A DNA stretch of 9,145 nt, taken from assembly GCA_964498065.1 (NCBI GenBank), contig CAZCFZ010000131.1:1-9145 (forward strand). Reading direction: 5' to 3'. A model generated the notes under the pieces. The model was not told the DNA's origin. It was given only the letters and a program-made list of their open reading frames with translations, and did not search any database. Positions 5,042 through 9,145 of the stretch are shown here, one piece after another; the stretch's first letter is position 1; the number at the start of each line of letters is the position of its first letter. Source of the stretch: FEN-1297 sp964498065 (GTDB lineage: Bacteria > Bacteroidota > Ignavibacteria > Ignavibacteriales > Ignavibacteriaceae). The position numbers were made by a program, and so were the translations under genes.

Positions 5042-6979
5042 ATGTTAAAAGAATCTAAAATGAGACAAGTGAAAAATGAAGAGGATTCTGCCATTAGAGC
5101 TATATTTGAGGGGACATCTTCATCTACAGGAACCGATTTTTATACTTCACTTGTTAAAAACTTATGCATTATATTAAACACAAAAGGTGGTTGGCTTACT
5201 AAATATTTTGAAGAAAAGAGATTCCTTCTTGCTCTTGCTTTTTGGTATGACGGCAAATGGATTAATCATTTTGGTTACAAAATTGACGGGACACCCTGTC
5301 AAAATGTAATTGAAGAATCACGATTTGTACATATTAAAGAAAATGTTTCTGAGTTGTTCCCGGACGGTCCGGATTTAGGTATAAATGTAGTTAGCTATAT
5401 GGGCGCTCCATTATTGGATACCGGTGGCAAAACCTTAGGTCTTTTGGGTGTAATTGATGATAAGCCAATGCCTGAAAAACCTAATAATGAAGCAATATTT
5501 AAAATTTTTGCTTCAAAGGCAGCTTCAGAATTACAAAGGGTTGAAGCTGAAAATGAGATTGAAGAAAAAGAGAAAAAACTTAGAAGATTAGTTAATACTG
5601 CTTTAGATGCCATAATTGAACTAAAATCTGATTTAATCATAACAATGATGAATCCTGCCGCATTAAAATTAATTAAATGTGAATTAGAAAATATATTAGG
5701 TAAAAATATTTTGGATCTCCTTACTGAAAAAGCTAAAAAGATTTTTGAAAATTCCATTAAAGAATTATCCGGTATGCCCAAGGGAGAAAAATATATTTGG
5801 ATTACTGACAGCCTGGTTGTTAAATGTAAAGATGGCCCGAGTTTTCCTGCTGAAGCTACCATTTCTCAATATGATTTAAATAATGAAACTTTCTATACCG
5901 TAATTTTAAGGAATATAAATGATAAACTGGAAGCTGAGAAGAGAATTCGAGCACTGGAGTTGGAGTCGGAATATCTTAAAGAAGAATTAAAATTGCTGAA
6001 TAATTTTGATGAAATTATCGGTCAAAGCAAACCAATTATGAAATTGCTGCATGATATTAACCTTGTCGCAAAAACCGATTCAACTGTCCTAATTTCCGGT
6101 GAGACAGGAACAGGTAAGGAATTAGTTGCACGAGCAATTCATTCGGCTAGCAGTAGAAAAAACAAACAGCTTATAAAAGTAAATTGTTCGGCAATTCCTT
6201 CATCGCTAATAGAAAGCGAATTATTCGGTCATATACCCGGTGCATTTACCGGCGCTACTAAAAGAAGAATTGGAAGATTTGAACTTGCTCACGGCGGAAC
6301 AATATTTTTAGATGAGATAGGCGATCTCCAACTAGACTTGCAGTCGAAATTATTAAGAGTACTTCAGGAAGGGGAATTTGAGCCTGTAGGAAGTTCCGAA
6401 ACAAAAAAAGTAAAAGTTCGAGTTATTGCAGCAACAAATCGAAATCTTAAAGAAGAGATAAAGAACGGGAAATTTAGAGAAGATTTGTTTTACCGCCTTA
6501 ATGTATACCCTATAAATGTCCCTCCTTTAAGAGAGCGGGGAAATGATATAATTAAACTTGCACAAGAATTTATAAATAGATCATCGAAAGTAATGGGAGT
6601 AGAACCTCCTATTTTAACGCAGGATGTTATAAAAAAATTAACATCTTATAAATGGCCGGGTAATGTTAGGGAACTTCAAAATGTAATAGAAAGAGCAATT
6701 ATAACTTCGTTCAACGGGAAGTTAACTCTGGATAATTTATTTTCAGACAACTTGGTTGATAATACAGATCAAACAATAAAAGAAACTAAACCATCAAAAA
6801 TATTATCTCAAAAAGAACTGCTGAACTTAGAAAAGGAAAATATTATCCAAGCACTAAAACAATCTAACTGGAAAATTTCCGGGGAAGATGGAGCTGCAAA
6901 ACTTTTAGGCATACCTCCTACAACTTTAGGTTCAAGAATAAAAGCTCTTGGCATAAAAAAATTGCAAATGTTGACCTAG
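5042..6979 (+). CDS. Sigma-54-dependent transcriptional activator (GAF-PAS-AAA+-Fis)
   Basis: A 645-residue enhancer-binding protein that remodels sigma-54 RNA polymerase by ATP hydrolysis. An N-terminal GAF domain (about 15-168) and a PAS domain (about 178-290) are joined by a charged helix (291-318) to the AAA+ domain (about 323-556). Visible AAA+ motifs are Walker A GETGTGKE (353-360), the sigma-54-contacting GAFTGA (400-405), Walker B IFLDEIGDL (421-429), sensor I ATNRNL (464-469), the Arg-finger region FREDLFYRLNV (478-488) and sensor II WPGNVREL (538-545). A Fis-type helix-turn-helix ends the protein (about 594-640, GAAKLLGIPPTTLGSRIKAL). No phospho-acceptor receiver domain is present, so control is probably by a ligand or redox signal, as in FhlA-like activators. 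All catalytic motifs are intact. No clear ribosome binding site precedes 5042; Met7 (5060) is an alternative start. The downstream neighbour has a sigma-54 promoter, a likely target. Confidence 0.93.
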   Translation: MLKESKMRQVKNEEDSAIRAIFEGTSSSTGTDFYTSLVKNLCIILNTKGGWLTKYFEEKRFLLALAFWYDGKWINHFGYKIDGTPCQNVIEESRFVHIKENVSELFPDGPDLGINVVSYMGAPLLDTGGKTLGLLGVIDDKPMPEKPNNEAIFKIFASKAASELQRVEAENEIEEKEKKLRRLVNTALDAIIELKSDLIITMMNPAALKLIKCELENILGKNILDLLTEKAKKIFENSIKELSGMPKGEKYIWITDSLVVKCKDGPSFPAEATISQYDLNNETFYTVILRNINDKLEAEKRIRALELESEYLKEELKLLNNFDEIIGQSKPIMKLLHDINLVAKTDSTVLISGETGTGKELVARAIHSASSRKNKQLIKVNCSAIPSSLIESELFGHIPGAFTGATKRRIGRFELAHGGTIFLDEIGDLQLDLQSKLLRVLQEGEFEPVGSSETKKVKVRVIAATNRNLKEEIKNGKFREDLFYRLNVYPINVPPLRERGNDIIKLAQEFINRSSKVMGVEPPILTQDVIKKLTSYKWPGNVRELQNVIERAIITSFNGKLTLDNLFSDNLVDNTDQTIKETKPSKILSQKELLNLEKENIIQALKQSNWKISGEDGAAKLLGIPPTTLGSRIKALGIKKLQMLT

Positions 6980-6993
6980 TTTATATTTTTAAC

Positions 6994-7031
6994 CTCAATT
7001 TTGACTTTAATCTAGTAAAGTAACAATTGAG
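6994..7031. repeat. 38-bp imperfect dyad after the activator gene
   Basis: Outer arms CTCAATT (6994-7000) and AATTGAG (7025-7031) and inner arms ACTTTA (7004-7009) and TAAAGT (7016-7021) are each perfect, separated by a 3x3 internal mismatch and a 6-base loop. It begins 15 bases after the activator stop codon. A run of six T lies some 15 bases further on, which is far for a standard terminator. It could be a terminator or a distal binding site about 210 bp above the sigma-54 promoter. Confidence 0.4.
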
Positions 7032-7124
7032 AGAAAGATCAAGATTTTTTCATAGCATTAACCTAATAATTATTAAACATAATTATTCAATAACACTCCA
7101 ACATTTCTTTTTAATTACCATCCA

Positions 7125-7175
7125 ACGAAATCTCACCAACTAATTCACGAAATTTCATAATTAACGAAAAATCGT
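7125..7175. promoter_or_regulatory. Candidate upstream activator sequences for the sigma-54 promoter
   Basis: ACGAAAT occurs at 7125-7131 and 7147-7153, and ACGAAAA at 7164-7170, spaced 22 and 17 bases. The second copy runs into the palindrome GAAATTTC (7149-7156) and the third lies within the dyad ACGAAAAATCGT (7164-7175). They are about 70 to 120 bp above the -24 element, the usual distance for enhancer-binding protein sites. The activator encoded next door is the natural candidate to bind them. The repeats are short and not strongly symmetrical. Confidence 0.35.
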
Positions 7176-7241
7176 AAAAATAAATCTTCATAACCCCTCT
7201 TAATTTTTTAATAAACATAATAATAATGAAAATAATTAACC

Positions 7242-7257
7242 TGGCATGAAGTGTGCC
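7242..7257 (+). promoter_or_regulatory. Sigma-54 (-24/-12) promoter
   Basis: TGGCATGAAGTGTGCC matches the sigma-54 consensus TGGCACG-N4-TTGC: the invariant GG (7243-7244) and GC (7255-7256) have the exact required spacing, and TGGCA.G plus TGC are conserved. Transcription should start near 7268, giving a leader of about 28 bases before the OsmC gene at 7296. It is the only well-spaced match I found before any gene in the window, and it lies just downstream of a sigma-54 activator gene. Confidence 0.75.
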
Positions 7258-7295
7258 TAAATATGAACAAATGTTATTTAATTTATTGAAGAAGA

Positions 7296-7880
7296 ATGGC
7301 AGAACCGAAGAGAATAAATGGGATTGATATAAATAAATTTTTTGAAATAATTGATGCCGTTAAAGGAAAACCCGAGCTGGCAAATTTTCAGTTTCGAGTA
7401 AAGAACACCTGGATGAATGGCGGACACAGCCGTGCTATAATAAAGGATTTTTACGGCGCAGATAGTGAAGATAGTACACGAACTTCTCCTTTTATATTTG
7501 ATAATGATTTACCTTTGACTCTGCTTGGCAGTAATCTGGGTCCTTTTCCTATTGAATATGTTTTAAATGCATTAGCCGGATGTTTAACCGCATCAATAGT
7601 TTATCAAGCTGCTTCTAAAAAAATTATTCTGGATGATGTGGAATCGGAATTAACCGGCGACTTTGATTTACAACGTTTTTTAGGAATTTATTCAAATAAT
7701 ATTGATAATAAAGAAAATATAAAAGTGATAATAAGAATTAAAGGAGAAAATCTTTCAAATGAAGAAAAAAAATTTTTAGTGGAATTAGGTAAAAAATCAT
7801 CGCCGGTTTATAATTTAATCGCTAATTCATTTCCAGTCACAATATCAATCGAAGATGAGTTTTCAAAAGTCGAAGTTTAA
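7296..7880 (+). CDS. OsmC family protein, single-cysteine type
   Basis: A 194-residue cytoplasmic protein of the OsmC/Ohr fold. Family features: GSNLGPFPIEYVLNALAGCL (78-97) with the conserved active cysteine Cys96, ESELTGDFDLQRFLGI (116-131), and the C-terminal strand NSFPVTISIED (177-187). Classical OsmC and Ohr reduce organic hydroperoxides with two cysteines. Here the second position is Ser-Ser-Pro-Val (168-171), so the resolving cysteine is replaced by serine. This is shared by a subgroup of OsmC-like proteins whose chemistry is not settled, so peroxidase activity should not be assumed. The purine-rich GAAGAAG just before the ATG is a modest ribosome binding site. A sigma-54 promoter lies 40 bases upstream. 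The mddA-like gene follows after 117 bases on the same strand. Confidence 0.88.
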   Translation: MAEPKRINGIDINKFFEIIDAVKGKPELANFQFRVKNTWMNGGHSRAIIKDFYGADSEDSTRTSPFIFDNDLPLTLLGSNLGPFPIEYVLNALAGCLTASIVYQAASKKIILDDVESELTGDFDLQRFLGIYSNNIDNKENIKVIIRIKGENLSNEEKKFLVELGKKSSPVYNLIANSFPVTISIEDEFSKVEV

Positions 7881-7910
7881 TATTTAAGACTTTAATCTTT
7901 TACTAACTTA

Positions 7911-7928
7911 ATGTAATGCGGATTACAT
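7911..7928. promoter_or_regulatory. 7-bp inverted repeat before mddA
   Basis: ATGTAAT (7911-7917) and ATTACAT (7922-7928) are perfect arms around GCGG, 31 bases after the OsmC stop and 70 bases before the methyltransferase start. It could be a small hairpin that trims or weakly terminates the osmC transcript, or an operator for mddA. No T run follows, so read-through into mddA is possible. Confidence 0.35.
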
Positions 7929-7997
7929 AATCAATTATCAGCAATTAAAACAAAATTGATTTAATTCAATCATCAATAAAAAACCATTGGAGGTTAT

Positions 7998-8768
7998 ATG
8001 AAAAGAGTTATCTTTTTCTTATACGGTATATTATGTTATGCTGTATTTTTCATTACGTTCCTCTACGCAATCGGATTTATTGGAAATTTTGTTGTTCCCA
8101 AATCCATCGATACAGGTTTTCAAGGCGGAACTAATTTAGTCTGGCTTATTGATATACTTCTTCTTTCTCTTTTCGCAATTCAGCACAGTGTTATGGCCAG
8201 ACAAGGCTTTAAAAAAGCTTGGACAAAAATAATTCCCAGATCAATAGAAAGAAGTACTTATGTACTGTTTGCGAGTGTCGCACTTATTTTAATGTTTGCA
8301 TTCTGGCGTCCTATTCCAGGAACTGTATGGAGTGTTGAAAGCTCTTTTTGGGCAATGGTATTAAACCTTCTATTTTTTATCGGTTTTTTTATAGTACTTC
8401 TAACTACATTCTTAATAAACCATTTTAACCTTTTCGGTTTGCAGCAAGTATATAGAAATTTAAAAGGTAAAGAACAAGTATATCCTAAATTTGTAAAACC
8501 TTTTTTCTATAAACTTGTTCGTCATCCGTTATATTTAGGATTTATAATTGCGTTCTGGGCTGTTCCTAAAATGACAATCGGTCATCTTTTATTTTCATTG
8601 GCAACTACTGGTTATATACTCATTGCAATGCAATTGGAAGAAAGAGATTTAGTAAGATTCCACGGTAATGCTTATATACGTTACCAGCAGGAAGTATCTC
8701 AAATAATTCCGATGCCGCCTAAGAAAACTTCAGAGTTAGGTACTGCCGGGAAAATAGTTTCTGAATAA
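7998..8768 (+). CDS. mddA: Methanethiol S-methyltransferase (MddA-type)
   Basis: A 256-residue integral membrane enzyme of the isoprenylcysteine carboxyl methyltransferase/NnrU-like group. MddA transfers a methyl group from S-adenosylmethionine to methanethiol, releasing dimethyl sulfide. The sequence follows the MddA pattern along its length: FLYAIGFIGNFVVPKSID (21-38), AIQHSVMARQGFK (60-72), IPRSIERSTYVL (79-90), FWRPIPGTVW (102-111), and the SAM-binding C terminus with RHPLYLGF (175-182), LEERDL (213-218) and YIRYQQEV (226-233). About five or six hydrophobic segments are visible (roughly 6-28, 46-65, 87-103, 117-140, 178-191, 194-212). GGAGGT (7989-7994) is a strong ribosome binding site. 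It may be co-transcribed with the sigma-54-controlled osmC-like gene; no good promoter of its own is evident. A related, unspecified membrane methyltransferase is the alternative. Confidence 0.82.
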   Translation: MKRVIFFLYGILCYAVFFITFLYAIGFIGNFVVPKSIDTGFQGGTNLVWLIDILLLSLFAIQHSVMARQGFKKAWTKIIPRSIERSTYVLFASVALILMFAFWRPIPGTVWSVESSFWAMVLNLLFFIGFFIVLLTTFLINHFNLFGLQQVYRNLKGKEQVYPKFVKPFFYKLVRHPLYLGFIIAFWAVPKMTIGHLLFSLATTGYILIAMQLEERDLVRFHGNAYIRYQQEVSQIIPMPPKKTSELGTAGKIVSE

Positions 8769-8861
8769 TAATTCGTATTGCGTGATTTCTAGGTTTTACT
8801 CGGCAAAATAATAGAATGAAGAATAATTAAATTATGAATAAGGAATACTTTTAATAAATTT

Positions 8862-8879
8862 TAATATTTAAAAATATTA
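8862..8879. promoter_or_regulatory. AT-only hairpin touching a ribosome binding site
   Basis: TAATATTT (8862-8869) and AAATATTA (8872-8879) form an 8-bp perfect inverted repeat whose right arm ends one base before the AAAGGAG ribosome binding site (8881-8887) of the DUF3303 gene. All pairs are A-T with a 2-base gap, so it would be weak as RNA. A DNA-binding site or chance are equally likely. Confidence 0.25.
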
Positions 8880-8894
8880 GAAAGGAGAATTAAA

Positions 8895-9145
8895 ATGCTT
8901 TTTCATATAACATATAAACTTACTTCTGATAAAAGAGATAATGCTCAAGGGCGATTCAAAAAAACAGGCGGGCTTCCTCCGGAGGGAGTAACTATGAAAA
9001 GCAGATGGCACAGTGTAGACGGTAACCGGGGATTTATCATTGCCGAAACCTCAAATATAGATGCTTTCGGTAAATGGATACAGGATTGGTCTGATTATCT
9101 TACTTTTGAAACTACTCCTATATTGACTGACGAACAGGTTGCTAA
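8895..9145 (+). CDS. DUF3303 family protein, 3' end outside the window
   Basis: Eighty-three codons are visible before the window ends. The sequence has the pattern of DUF3303 proteins: MLFHITYKLTSDKRDNAQGR (1-20), KKTGGLPPEGVTMKSRWHSV (22-41), GFIIAETSNIDAFGKWIQDW (46-65) and FETTPILTDEQ (71-81). These are small (about 90-100 residues) cytoplasmic proteins with a ferredoxin-like fold and no known reaction, so only a short C-terminal part is probably missing. AAAGGAG (8881-8887) is a good ribosome binding site, 7 bases before the ATG. The gene is 126 bases after the mddA-like gene on the same strand, with an AT-rich hairpin just before it. It could belong to the same transcript or have its own promoter. 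Confidence 0.82.
   Translation, partial: MLFHITYKLTSDKRDNAQGRFKKTGGLPPEGVTMKSRWHSVDGNRGFIIAETSNIDAFGKWIQDWSDYLTFETTPILTDEQVA

Noticed and set aside
5395..5862. Long minus-strand frame inside the activator gene
   Set aside because: It is a shadow of the GAF/PAS coding region, with no start signals and no recognisable protein.
8791..8805. AGGTTTTACTCGGCA before the DUF3303 gene as a sigma-54 promoter
   Set aside because: The GG-to-GC distance is one base short and the flanking bases do not match the consensus.

Overview
The window is AT-rich chromosomal DNA from a bacterium, most likely of the Bacteroidota/Ignavibacteria side of the tree. This is inferred from the protein families (a DUF1593/Sde182-type secreted hydrolase-like protein, a DUF6567-like lipoprotein, a GAF-PAS sigma-54 activator), strong AT bias, and signal peptides of the type ending in Ser/Ala before Gln. 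Most genes have usable Shine-Dalgarno sequences (AGGGTGA, AGGAGG, GGAGGT, AAAGGAG). No tRNA, rRNA, CRISPR array or insertion sequence is visible.

Layout. Positions 1-391 are non-coding: a conspicuously GC-richer patch (about 45-245) holds palindromes, a pair of competing hairpins and one copy of a 23-bp repeat whose second copy lies at 1348-1370, so the repeats flank the first gene. Then come a PEP mutase/isocitrate lyase superfamily enzyme (392-1261, +) and a secreted DUF1593 nucleoside-hydrolase-like protein with a C-terminal Ig-like domain (1445-2896, +). A small lipoprotein gene runs the other way (3036-3455, -), with an ordered set of 8-bp half-sites in its upstream region. About 600 bases of AT-rich DNA without a convincing gene follow. 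A 25-codon open frame with a strong ribosome binding site (4110-4187) overlaps the start of a secreted, probably alpha/beta-barrel protein (4177-4734, +).

The most coherent part is 5042-9145. A GAF-PAS-AAA+-Fis activator of sigma-54 RNA polymerase (5042-6979) is followed by a close match to a -24/-12 sigma-54 promoter (7242-7257), the only well-spaced one I found in the window. That promoter sits directly in front of an OsmC-family gene (7296-7880), with candidate enhancer repeats 70-120 bp further up. Downstream on the same strand are an MddA-type methanethiol S-methyltransferase (7998-8768) and the start of a DUF3303 gene (8895 to the window end).

How it may work together (inference): the activator senses a small molecule or redox signal through GAF/PAS and switches on osmC-like, and perhaps by read-through mddA and the DUF3303 gene. 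This suggests a sigma-54-controlled response to thiol or volatile sulfur compounds. The physical arrangement is visible; the signal, the operon extent and the function are not proven by the sequence.
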